Of a stretch of 43,224 bases of DNA, positions 21,501 to 31,375 are shown one piece after another. The stretch's first letter is position 1; each line of letters opens with the position of its first letter. The position numbers were made by a program, and so were the translations under genes. Source of the stretch: Conoideocrella luteorostrata (lineage: Eukaryota; Ascomycota; Sordariomycetes; Hypocreales; Clavicipitaceae); the NCBI GenBank assembly GCA_032433595.1, contig JASWJB010000349.1:1-43224 (forward strand), given 5' to 3'. Under the pieces are notes generated by a model, which saw nothing but the letters and a program-made list of their open reading frames with translations, made no database searches and was not told where the DNA came from.

Positions 21501-22944
21501 GATGCAATATTAGTAGGTTTTCTGACGATGGATGTTGTTGTGAATGTATTGGGTTGGATGGGAGCCACACTAAGTGTATAATCTTCAACAACGACCTTCA
21601 ACAGCAAGGGGAATTTACAGTCCAAGGTCATCTTCAAAATCAGGTTATTCCTTACCTTGGTAGGTTTTTGGTAGTTCTGGTTGCAAATCAGCTTATAATA
21701 TTCCGCGGGAAGGGCAGAAAGTTATTAATATAACGCTCCCTTTTGTGCGATCCAGGATATTGGTAGGCGAGGACGGGAGAATATACTATTTTGAGGTTAG
21801 TAAACAGCTTTAAAATAATCAAAAAGGACTTACCACATAAAATACAAGCATAAACTAATAGATAAACACAGATTTGAATAAAGAGATCTTGGGCATTTAA
21901 AGCCTCGCATTTTCTTGAAATCACTATATTAGCTACTCTATGTTTAGTCTACAGAAATATCCTGCAGCACGCTACAGCAAGACAAAGCCACTAGACCGAC
22001 CATGCTACACCTATTCCATTCCTGAGCATTGCATGATAGCGAAATATAAATCCGCGGATTAGTCTATAGCAAGATTAGACAATGAATAAAATGCCACTAT
22101 TATCTCTGCATGCACACGACTTTAAATTACTATAGTAAAACACGTTGTGTTCTATAATCTCGTTGCCCTTTATCACTTCGATATCTTTGCGAGATAATTC
22201 TCACAATGAACCAAAACAGTCCTGATGATTCTATTTATCTAAATAGTCAAAACTACGGCATTTTTAGTATGTTATTTATATCCACCCTCTGGAGTATTAA
22301 CTTTAAGATTCGTTGTTTACACCGCTTTGGCAGGTACTAATGAACTATAGTGAAAGTGCTAAATATGAGTAATTATAGTGTGAAGAAAATGCGAGCTAGC
22401 AGGATTTAAACAAACATTCGAGATTTATGGCGGGACAGACACACGAAGTTCAATGGATATACATTATCACGAGAACAAGCCTTTCCGATACAAACTGGAC
22501 ACTGATAGCTGAGAAAGGCCTAGCTAAGAAGTGGATAAGCTGCCACACCTCGGTGGACCCTCATCTACATCCAGTGGCCATGAGTTATTGAGGACCATGA
22601 ATACAACAACAGTTATGTTTCAAAAGATCGATAATGCTTGGCACACTGTCTAGCTAGTTGCCACAAGTTTCAGGCTACATGTCGGTGGGTTTTGATAGAA
22701 TAATTTGATCCAAACTGAGTACCGCATTGTATGGCTAGTAGCCTGTGCGTGTAACTCTCCAAATCATAAAGGCTTTGAGCTTAGATTTACAGCTCCAGAC
22801 TAAATAACAGGAGAAAAATTAGGGCTCTATCACGAAATTCGCAGGATACTATGTTAAAATGGTAACGGAGAGCGACTAAAGTTCTGTAACTAATAGCAGA
22901 TGTTGGCGAACACGCCTTGAGCGGGGAAGTGAAGTATCTTGCTC
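21501..22944. other. AT-rich gene-free DNA
   Basis: About 1.4 kb dense in stop codons on both strands, with many TA/AT words and no recognisable domain. It probably consists of decayed repeat DNA plus the promoter of the bZIP-like gene at 22945. Confidence 0.45.
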
Positions 22945-23220
22945 ATGCCCCGTAACAATCAGCGCCGACATCGTGCTCGTCAGAAGGACTACATCGCATC
23001 CCTTGCACGAAAACTCGGCGAAGCAGAGGTGAATATTTCGACTCTTAGAGATCAGGTGGAGGCTCTTCAAGCGGCGCTGAGACGAAGCGTATGGCTATGG
23101 CATGACCTCCCCATGCTTACGCAGCTGAAAGATGCTGGAACCAATGATGCTCTGTGTGGCGCCTTGCAAAGCCCGCAACATACAACGGCACCTGCACAAG
23201 GCCATCGGCCAATCATTTGA
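22945..23220 (+). CDS. Short bZIP-like protein, 91 aa (possibly truncated)
   Basis: ATG 22945 opens directly into a basic region (MPRNNQRRHRARQKDY) and a heptad-like helix (IASLARKLGEAEVNIS, LRDQVEALQAALRR). The tail after residue ~50 shows no conserved region and ends at 23220. The two neighbouring bZIP genes are three times longer and have conserved C-termini, so this looks like a truncated paralogue or a dominant-negative-style short bZIP. The basic region lacks the usual Ala-Ala pair. An in-frame TGA upstream of the ATG excludes a simple N-terminal extension. Expected role: DNA-binding or dimer-modulating factor in the nucleus. Confidence 0.55.
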   Translation: MPRNNQRRHRARQKDYIASLARKLGEAEVNISTLRDQVEALQAALRRSVWLWHDLPMLTQLKDAGTNDALCGALQSPQHTTAPAQGHRPII

Positions 23221-23517
23221 GGACTGTGACAAACTGTGCACGTCTTCCCTTGCCCCCCACACGCTTTGGCTGGTGGTGGACCTGTGGCCAACATGAACCC
23301 CATTTCCTCTCTCGCGGCATGCCTGACGCATCACAACCGGCGCCGTTCCTTTCTCCTTCTCAATACCACCTTCACAACTGAAGGAGTAGTAAACGTTGGT
23401 TGCAAGACCAATGCACATGCCGGTTTTACAAGCTTTGCGACTTGAATAAACCGCCGCAATGCCACGAAAGGTATGCAACAGTTGTTGTGGCTGCTTTGAT
23501 GGTAGACCTGTCGTCTC

Positions 23518-24270
23518 ATGCCTCACCATGCTATACAGGACAGAGCTCCAGCTTCTAAGACTCGAAATCGAGAAAACCAACAGCGATCACGAGCCCGACA
23601 AAGAGAATTCATCGGCGGCTTAAAAAACAGGCTGGAGGAGTATGAGCGCAGAGGAGTTGCCGCATCTCTAGAAATGCAAATGGCTGCTCGAGCGGCCAAT
23701 GCCGAGAACCGACGTCTGAGAGCCTTGCTTAGAAGTTTGGGAGCCTCCAGCAATGACATCAGCGCATTCCTCGCATCCTTTGACCATTGTGGCCATGGAG
23801 AACCTTCTGCAGGCACCGAAAGCTGCAATGGAGTCGGACCAATAAGGATACCTAACACGTCGAACCCAGAAATATCCGGAACTACAACGACATCCATGCC
23901 TTTGTCGCCAGCGTCTTCATCCGTTCAGACCCAGGATGACGAGCCCACAGTAACGACCATTAAGACTCTCCCAGAGTCTACAGAAGTGACGAATACTGAG
24001 TTGGATGAGTGTAGGCAAGCCAGGACTGTCACCTCGTCTGTGATACTGTCGGAAATGTCGGACTGCTTTTGTCCGCGAGAGCAACTTCTACCGCATGCTA
24101 GCACCATCGATACATCAGAGACATCTTGCGATGTGGCAGCCGCTATCCTTGTCGAGTTGCACAATGAAACGGATGCGGGAGAAGTTCGCATTGCTCTTGG
24201 CTGCACGGGAACTTCAGACTGTTCTGCAAAAAACACCAGAATTTTCCAGTTAATGGATAATATTTCGTAA
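23518..24270 (+). CDS. Fungal bZIP-type transcription factor, 250 aa
   Basis: Basic region RNRENQQRSRARQREF at about residues 17-32, then a leucine-zipper-like helix. It continues as the segment VAASLEMQMAARAANAENRR ending LRALLRSLG, a signature I associate with a large Pezizomycotina bZIP family. The middle is Ser/Thr/Pro-rich. The C-terminus keeps TSCDVAAAILVEL and RIALGCTGTSDCSAKNTRIF with conserved Cys, also a family feature. An alternative start is ATG 23459, joined by an intron 23471-23538 (GTATGC...ACAG), which would give MPRK-DRAPASK. Probably a nuclear regulator; targets unknown. Position beside a second full-length bZIP and the arsenic genes suggests a stress role by inference only. 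Confidence 0.75.
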   Translation: MPHHAIQDRAPASKTRNRENQQRSRARQREFIGGLKNRLEEYERRGVAASLEMQMAARAANAENRRLRALLRSLGASSNDISAFLASFDHCGHGEPSAGTESCNGVGPIRIPNTSNPEISGTTTTSMPLSPASSSVQTQDDEPTVTTIKTLPESTEVTNTELDECRQARTVTSSVILSEMSDCFCPREQLLPHASTIDTSETSCDVAAAILVELHNETDAGEVRIALGCTGTSDCSAKNTRIFQLMDNIS

Positions 24271-24801
24271 ATTGTAGAGCAAGTGTAACTTCATAAGCTC
24301 CATCAAATCCAGAAGCCATCTCAAGACACAACAGATGATTGCTAGTGAAGGGAATTACAATTGTGTCGATCGCTGTTGTTCCGTTTATAAGAAAAAAGTC
24401 GCCAATCACTGTCATCGCATATTGGCGGGAGTGCTAAAAGCCTGGCATCAAATCACCCAGCCGTATGGTCGAGGTCGAGCTCTAGCGTCAAACCGCTAGT
24501 CACGTCAAAGATTCATTGTGCTAGTTATGGGTGCATCAGCTGTGGAACGACGTCACAAAACAGCAGTAGCTATGCATATCTACCGTACTACCCCCATTTG
24601 GCTGACTCTTGGGGCATTGCAACTATTGGGCGCAGCAGAGTCTCACCCGCAATGCCCCACCATGCCCTGGAGAGCTTGAGAGCCTAAATCCCAGACAACT
24701 AGACTTCATTTTCTCACCCTGGCAACATCCGTGACAACAAGTGCCTTCGTCGCCCAGGTCCACGATTTGTTCTTGCAGCTGCATCCACCAATCCAGGTAC
24801 A
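24271..24801. other. Intergenic region between bZIP genes
   Basis: About 530 bp with the 3' region of the gene at 23518 and the promoter of the gene at 24802. No independent gene seen. Confidence 0.45.
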
Positions 24802-25638
24802 ATGAACCAAAAGGTGACCCGGACTATGGGTAGCCCACAGGTCTTGAAGTGGTCCACGAAGCAGGCGAATAACGCAGCGCGAGTCCGTGAGAACCAGCGA
24901 CGTCACAGAGAGAAAGTGCGCAACTACATCGCCCATCTGGAGTCAAGACTCGCTGAGAGTCAAACTAGGCTACGTGAAGCGGAGCTAACTATTAAATTAC
25001 TCACCGAGGAACTTGATACGTCTACGGCCGCCAAACAGCCCATGAACCAAACAGCAAAAAGACCCCACACCCGCCCGAAAGTATCCATCAACAGCTATGA
25101 TACAACCAGGCGAATACGAACCCTTTCCCCTGTGCTGTCGACATGCGCGACTGCAAGGCACCGGACAGAGCACTCAGAATATGCGGATGGAACTGTTCCT
25201 TCTGTAACTCGGTGTATTGTCGATGAACAGCATGACAGCCCGAGGCCAATGGCCGTTCTGCCGGACACTGCCACCAGCACCGAAAATCAGCTGTCATCTG
25301 ACCAGGAGCTGCTCAATATCGGAGCGAGTAGTATGCTTCCCTCAAAGTCAATGACTATGGATCCTTTATATTACGATACAAAGGCCGAAGTTGAGGCTTA
25401 TCCCGAAATGCTGCCATCGAGAACCAACGAATCGACTACCCGCTGCCGGGACGCCTATATGATGATTGCAGAACAGAATTTTGCTGGGCTTGATGCGTCT
25501 ACCGTTTGCAATTGGCTGCGGCCTGGTTTCAGGAGGCCTGCAGTAGCACAGGATGGCTGCAGAGTTAATAATCAGTTGCTGTTTGCACTGCTGGATCACA
25601 TTAGCTCTTCCGGGATTCCTGTCACAGTCAGAAGCTAA
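24802..25638 (+). CDS. Fungal bZIP-type transcription factor, 278 aa
   Basis: Uninterrupted frame from ATG 24802. The basic region NNAARVRENQRRHREKVRNY (about residues 23-42) is followed by a zipper-like helix (IAHLESRLAESQTRLREAEL). A polar, disordered middle leads to a conserved-looking C-terminal block (AYMMIAEQNFAGLDASTVC, NWLRPGFRRPA, DGCRVNNQLLFALLDHIS) seen, from memory, in fungal bZIP proteins. The protein lies tail-to-tail with ACR3, with only 155 bp between stop codons. In yeast, ACR3 is controlled by an AP-1-like bZIP (Yap8), so this gene is the nearest candidate regulator of the island. Its basic region is not Yap-like, however, so that remains inference. Confidence 0.75.
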   Translation: MNQKVTRTMGSPQVLKWSTKQANNAARVRENQRRHREKVRNYIAHLESRLAESQTRLREAELTIKLLTEELDTSTAAKQPMNQTAKRPHTRPKVSINSYDTTRRIRTLSPVLSTCATARHRTEHSEYADGTVPSVTRCIVDEQHDSPRPMAVLPDTATSTENQLSSDQELLNIGASSMLPSKSMTMDPLYYDTKAEVEAYPEMLPSRTNESTTRCRDAYMMIAEQNFAGLDASTVCNWLRPGFRRPAVAQDGCRVNNQLLFALLDHISSSGIPVTVRS

Positions 25639-25793
25639 TTCTATGGGAGTGAAGGTTACATATGAATGCTCAAATTTATGTGAAGATTGCTCAGTTTCTC
25701 TCATAATATCAGCGCAACGTGCAAGCCCCGGTAATCAATGGCAATGCTCCAGGCAGTATCTGACTGGCCATGTTTACTTAAGAGACTGCCAGC

Positions 25794-27191
25794 TTATTTC
25801 CAACCCCATCTGTTAGCCATCCAACGAACGGCGTACACCAACCCAATGAGCACAGGCACTTCAATTAACGGGCCAACAGTGGATGCCAACGCCTGGTCAC
25901 TGTTCGGTCCGAAAGTAGCAACAGCAACGGCTATGGCAAGCTCAAAGTTGTTGCTGGCGGCCGTAAAACTTTGAGTCACCATGAGAGGGAATTTGAAACC
26001 TAGCAAGCGGCTGATCCACAAGATAGCAAAGAAGACCAGTATAAAATACACTACTAGCGGCGCGGCAACTCGCAAGACAGACACAATCTGGTGGACCACC
26101 TGCCGACCTTGAGACGCGAACAAGACCAAAATGGTGTATAGCAGACCGATAAGAGACCATGGTGAGGCGAATCGAAGAAAAACGCGCTGGTACCAGGAAT
26201 CACCCGCGACTGTGCGAAGCAGAAAGCGTGTAACAATAGCTGCTCCAAGTGGAATGCCGAGAAAGACGGCCACACTAGTAGCAACGACTTCGTACGATAT
26301 GTTTAGAGTGCCCGGCTCACCGCTGATAAGGCTGATGAAGAAGACTGCCATGGGTGCGAAAAGTACCATCTGCAGCAGTGAGTTGATAGCCACGAGGATG
26401 GCGCAGTATTCATCATCGCCACCTGCGAGCCCGTTCCAAATGAGCACCTATGTCAACTTTGTTAGCACTATCATCCGAAGACGCTTTGGTATTCGGACAC
26501 TCTATACCATGGCGATGCATCTTCCAAGTCCGACGAGAATGAGACCGATGCGAAGATCACTTTTGTCGGGGAGGAATGCCCAGGCAAGTGCAAGCTATTG
26601 GAGCAGCAGGACATTAGTCAACAATATTTAGACTCGATGGTCATCCTTGGACCATGGTGAGAAACTAATACCAACCATGAGAAAAGGTGCGAGTATCCAG
26701 TTGACGAATATGCTAAAGCAAATTTGCTTCCACATTGCTCGGTGTGAAAGGAGTTCGTGCAAGGATTCATATCGCACCTTGCACAAGATTGGATACATCA
26801 TCACTAGCAGGCCAACGGCTATTCAGACACCAATTAGCGCGACGCTGGAACAGAATTCTGAGCTGAGCTCTGCGATGAGGTGGGAAGTACCTATAGGTAC
26901 AGACACCCCGACGAATTTTACGCGCTGCAGTGCAGGGCCTGTGTTTGGGACAAAATTCCCCAAAATGATACCAATGGCCATGGCCAATAAAATCCAGAGT
27001 GCTAGGAACCGGTCGAGAATGCCTAGTCCTCTAAACGCAGAGAGCTGATGTTCTTGCACTTGAGGGCGGCTGGTGCTGACCGCAGCGCCCTCAAGGTCAG
27101 CCTGGTCAGCGTTGCCATGTGTCGTCTCGGTTTGGGGTGAAACAGAGGGTAGCTTCGGTGATTGAGCTACCTGTTTAGTCTCTGAATCCAT
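25794..27191 (-). CDS. acr3: ACR3-family arsenite efflux transporter, 394 aa
   Basis: Model: exons 27191-26891, 26818-26676, 26594-26508 and 26447-25794, with introns 72, 81 and 60 nt. ATG 27191 is used; the frame upstream lacks a convincing ATG. After a ~70-residue hydrophilic N-terminus come LDRFLALWILLAMAIGIILG, GLLVMMYPILCKVRYE, FVNWILAPFLM, LARCIAM-like GLGRCIAM (Cys174), VLIWNGLAGGDDEYCA, QSFTAASNNFELAIA and GPLIEVPVLIG (Glu373). The Cys in RCIAM and the Glu in PLIEVP are the residues shown to be needed for arsenite transport in this family. Ten membrane helices expected, plasma or vacuolar membrane. Divergent from the arsenate reductase across a 538-bp shared promoter. Confidence 0.95.
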
Positions 27192-27729
27192 ATTGAATGT
27201 GAGGTCTTGGCTATTTCTGGGGCTAGTAATGGGGTCCAAGAGGTGGTGTTTATGTGTTGAGGACAACGGTAATTGATGTTTACTGACGCACACATTGACG
27301 ACTTATTATAGTTATACAAGGGCAGAATGGAGAACTTGGTCTTCCTCGCAACATTGTGTTACTCAAACGGCAGTAATCCTTGGTGGCTTACCAGCTAACA
27401 GTGGGCCACATTTTTTTTCTCATACTCGACACCTGGTTGGCTTCGGCAGAGACAGGACAGTGTTGGAAGGACCCTAGTCCACGCTAGTCAGTGGGGCGAC
27501 AGTCTAAAATCTTGTTATCAGGCTGGCCAATCATGACTGGGGCATGACATACTTCCCTCCAGTAGCTGCCGCCCTGTTGAGTGCGGAAGCGTGCGTTGCC
27601 TCTCGCCCGTCTTAAAAGCGTCGTGCGAAGCATTGAGACTACGACGATGCCGATCACACTTGGAGTGCGGTTTACTAGGGCATTTGCTTACCCAACATCT
27701 CGCAGTAGTTTATCACTTCTTCACACAAA
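27192..27729. promoter_or_regulatory. Bidirectional promoter, ACR3 / arsenate reductase
   Basis: 538 bp between divergent ATGs. Two TGACG half-sites sit 12 bp apart at 27284-27288 and 27296-27300; such half-sites are bound by ATF/CREB-type bZIP proteins. A CCAAT element occurs near 27526. I saw no Yap-type TTA(C/G)TAA and no yeast Yap8-type site. Co-regulation of the two genes is inferred from geometry. Confidence 0.5.
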
Positions 27730-28373
27730 ATGGCTTCGGGTGAACCTGCTGCAGCTCCTTGGCACGCTGCGTATCCCACGCCGCGCAAGACAGAGCCCGC
27801 AATAATGTCTCGAGACGAGTTGCTGAGTTTGATAACAAAGATCAACGGTTCCGTCACAAAATATTTTATTCTCATTGACCTCCGTCGCACGGATAATGAG
27901 GTATAGTCTCACTTCTCTACTTGTTGCCCATCTGCTATGCCTTCGCAACTTCGGATCTGAACAGTCGCCGGGAAGACATATCATTAACGCATCCTTTGTA
28001 ATAGGGTGGCATGATACAGGGATCTATCAATCTGCCTGCACAGAGCTTGTACCCTACGATACCGACGCTTTATAATATATTCAAAGCGGCTGGGCTTCGC
28101 AAGATTATATGGTTCTGTTGTAAGACTGCCCAGATGACCCATCCAAAAATCGCTAAGATCCCTTCGGTTCTAACACTGATGGGTATTGCAGCATCATCTC
28201 GTGGGCGAGGGTCTCGAGCTGCTCTCTGGTTCCAAGACTTTCTTGATGATCATGGCGATAGTTATATGGAAAGTCTAATTCTGGCTGACGGAATTAAGGG
28301 ATGGGCCACTGCCGGAGATGATTTCGTGCAATGGATGGACGGTTACCAAGCAGATGTCTGGCCGAATGCGTAA
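27730..28373 (+). CDS. Arsenate reductase, Acr2/Cdc25-like rhodanese, 155 aa
   Basis: Model: exons 27730-27900, 28005-28119 and 28192-28373, with introns GTATAG...ATAG (104 nt) and GTAAGA...GCAG (72 nt). The protein has KYFILIDLRRTDNE, GGMIQGSINLPAQSLYPT, then the catalytic loop CSSSRGR (Cys95 to Arg101, a CX5R phosphatase/rhodanese signature) and MESLILADGIKGWATAG. Acr2-type enzymes reduce arsenate to arsenite using glutathione/glutaredoxin, feeding ACR3. The second intron interrupts the active-site codons immediately after Cys95, so splicing is essential for activity. Cdc25-like phosphatases share the fold; the LRRxD and GSINLPAQS signatures and the ACR3/ArsH neighbours favour arsenate reductase. 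Confidence 0.9.
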
Positions 28374-28696
28374 TTATGTATGCCAGATGATCTAGGGGTA
28401 ACCCACATTGGCCACTCAGTTATATCTCTCTAGTTACAATTATATAAAGGCGCAATTAAGCACTCTCTGGAGGACAGCAGCATACATAAGGCAAAACTAG
28501 ACTTCTAAAACACGAGCGTGTCATGTAATGGCCTTAAACAAGGTGTAAGGGTCCGCCGAGCAGTGGCCTAAACTTGCATGTGGGCAATGGTGGGCCTTGC
28601 AAGGTCCTTAACAGAGATAACACAAAGATTTAAATACGTGCGGTCGGCCATGCCCGACGCAACCTCGACCCATAGATTCACCAGGCTTGATTCGAA
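28374..28696 (+). promoter_or_regulatory. Intergenic region and promoter of arsH
   Basis: 323 bp between the reductase stop and the ArsH ATG, containing AGATTTAAATACGTG near 28627 as a TATA-like element about 60 nt upstream of the start codon. Confidence 0.4.
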
Positions 28697-29898
28697 ATGA
28701 GCCGCCTTGCACTCGCTCTACAAAAGGCCGCACCTGCTACCGTTTCGCACCCTTCATTGCATTGCAGACACTATTTTGCCCCGTCTTATTTTCAGGCTCT
28801 TCGCTTCAGCTCGACAGCAATACAATCTGTGCCTCTGTCAAGAAAGATGAATGGGCGCGGAGACCTGAACAATTCTCACGCGTCTAGAGCGGCTGTCGAC
28901 TTTTCGATCGACCCAGCCTATAGCCTCCAGTCCTTCGCCATTCCAGCTCACGAGGACGATGCCCATATTCGGGATCGATATCGCCCATTTTTGCTACATG
29001 ATCAACCTGCTACTGACGATTGGATTGCGCAGCTAGAGCTGAGCAAGGGGCTCAGGATGGTACGAACAGAGATCCTTGACAAGAAACTCGACCGTTTACG
29101 CATTCTTGTTCTGTATGGAAGTCTGAGGGCTAGGTATGCGCAGAACTAGTCTTGCTCATAACATAACTGGACAGGGTTGTTCAAGACTCATTGCAATTGG
29201 TCAATTTGCCTACAATGCTAATTTCCTCGGCTGAGTAGATCTTATTCTCGACTACTGGCCTATGAAGCTGCTAGAATTCTTTTCCGCCTTGGCTGTGATG
29301 TACGGGTGTATGATCCAACTGAGCTGCCTCAAAAGGATGACGTTCAGCACTCGCATCCCAAAGTGCAAGAGCTGCGTGACCTCAGCAAATGGAGTGACGG
29401 GCACGTGTGGGTTAGCCCTGAGCAGCATGGAAATCTGGTAAGTGGCATCAACACCTTTGATCAGGGAAACACGTCCTGATGGCTCTCTGCCCCTTATAGA
29501 CAGGCATTTTCGAGCAACAGATTGATTGGATCCCACTGTCGTCAGCGGCGGTCCGTCCAACGCAAGGGAGAACGTTAGCCGTTGCCCAAGTTAGTGGCGG
29601 CTCGCAGTCCTTCAACACTGTCAACTCTCTCAGGGTCTTAGGCCGTTGGATGAGAATGTTCACCATACCCAATCAGAGCTCAGTGCCTAAAGCATATACT
29701 CAGTTTACCTCTGAGGAAGATGGTAGCCGTATGATGCCTAGTTCAAACCGCGATCGTCTGGTAGACTGTATGGAGGAATTGGTGAAGTATACTATTGTAA
29801 TGAGGCCTCACTTTGATCTTTTTGGCGACCGCTTTAGCGAAAGAGAGGAGAAACGGGCGAAGCTACAGAAATCTGTAAATGTCGCGTCTCAAAAATAG
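28697..29898 (+). CDS. arsH: ArsH NADPH-dependent FMN oxidoreductase, 344 aa
   Basis: Model: exons 28697-29133, 29239-29437 and 29500-29898. The core reads [21 protein letters not shown] (flavodoxin-like FMN loop GSLR), [55 protein letters not shown] and [20 protein letters not shown], all ArsH hallmarks. ArsH is a flavoprotein that oxidises trivalent methyl- and aryl-arsenicals. The first ~50 residues before Met51 (MNGRGDLNN) are Arg/Ser/Ala-rich without acids and end [15 protein letters not shown], resembling a mitochondrial presequence. Bacterial ArsH lacks such an extension. A cytosolic form could start at Met51. The stop codon is 14 bp from that of the opposing MFS gene. Confidence 0.95.
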
Positions 29899-29912
29899 AG
29901 ACGGAAACTGTG

Positions 29913-31375
29913 CTACACTGGGTTGTTTGCTGCATTTAAGCAGGTATTTCCGTTTTCCTTCCGCATAACTACCCATAAATGAACCATGCATAAGCTAGCA
30001 ATTATATACGACATACCAGCAAAGATCTGAGGGTAGAGATACGTTGTCGGTGCTGGCAGTTCTGCTAATCGCAATGTGATGAACTCGGCACCTGGCACTC
30101 CTAGTTAGAAGAGATGAGGTGAAGAGATACGTCAATATCAACTCACAGGCAGTAGGAATAATAGTAGCGGCCCATGCAAGAGCAAGCAAGGATGGCAGGT
30201 TCCGCAGCCCTTCCACTTCAGCGGATAGGGGACCAATGGTCTACGAAAAGCAACAAGGCACGTTAGGCGTGCGCGAGGAACTAAACAAGCCGGAATGACT
30301 TACCATCCAGAACACTCCTAGAATTGCACCACACAATATTGCGAATAGAACCATAAGCCCGAAGGATGTAGTCGGCAACCAAAGGGCGAAACACAAAACC
30401 CCACAAACAAACGTCAGTATGCCTGCCGTGGCAACTTTGGACGTGTGGTCGCTTATCAAGCCGATGATGGGCCTACCGATGGCAGTTCCGACGTTCAGAA
30501 AGCCCACAACATCCGTTGCTTGGGTGCTTGATAAGCCAACGGCAAGAGCATAGTCAGACAAGGAGAAAAGGAGAGTAATGTACCCAAACATGCTCACAAA
30601 AGCCCAAAGAAGAAGAAGCCAGACTTTCGTGCGACGGAGCAAGCCAACATCAATCGCGAGCTGTGTTGGTTGGATATCGCGGTTTCTGTCTCGGAGAAGG
30701 ATCGTCGCCAAGATATTGGCGGATAGTGAAATAAGGCCGGTAATGCGGAGAGCCCAGTTCAGTCCTTGATACCGTATCATCGCGGCGGTTCCCCAGGTAA
30801 ACGCAACTCCGCCGACGCCGGAGCCAGCGGAGCTTATGCCATTGGCGATGGTGCGGCGATTAGAGAACCACTGCGACAGAATAGCCGTACTGGGAATGAT
30901 GATGCAACCGATTCCGCTGCCAACCAACACTCCCTGTGTAAGGTATAGGTGCCAAGGCTCGGAGGCAAAAGAAGCACCAATATAGCCCGAACCTTGCAAG
31001 ACACATCCTATGATCATAGGAGGGTGTAGACCAAGCCGGCGAACCAAATATGTGACTGGGAAGGCAAGAAGCATCGCGCAGCTGAAGTTGAGGCCACCGA
31101 TAAACCCAAAGTCCACAGAGTTGGCATTGAAAAACTCGTCCGAACGTTTGTACTCGGAAAGATAAACCCCGAACGACTTGCTTGTTAGTTGATGGTTGAC
31201 TGGATTGCAACCTTAGCTAGGGGGGCGAAAGACGAAGACTTACGGCTGTGACACCCCATGTAAATGCGTTCAGGGTAAAGCAGGAACCAACAATGATCCA
31301 GCCGTAACCTCCATCAGGAGGGGAACTCCATGTGCGGCCCCGGGAATCTGATTGCTGGACTCTAGAATCACTCAT
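29913..31375 (-). CDS. MFS transporter, monocarboxylate-transporter-like, 425 aa
   Basis: Model: exons 31375-31244, 31176-30304, 30240-30147 and 30091-29913 (introns 67, 63 and 55 nt). ATG 31375; the frame above starts with TTG. The N-terminal PPDGGYGWIIVGSCF is the MCT-family signature. It is followed by TWGVTASFGVYLSEY, GSGIGCIIIPSTAILSQWF, RRTIANGISSAGSGVGGV and VGFLNVGTAIGRPIIGLISD. The last acceptor was chosen as GCCAG at 30092 because the nearer TAG would create a stop codon. About 12 helices expected in the plasma membrane. Fungal MCT-like proteins transport carboxylates or remain uncharacterised. Here it is convergent with arsH and divergent from a flavin monooxygenase, suggesting transport of that enzyme's substrate or product. 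Confidence 0.85.

Noticed and set aside
30092..30146. Using the nearer TAG acceptor for the last MFS intron
   Set aside because: It would create an in-frame TGA; the next acceptor (GCCAG) restores the conserved AEFITLRL segment.
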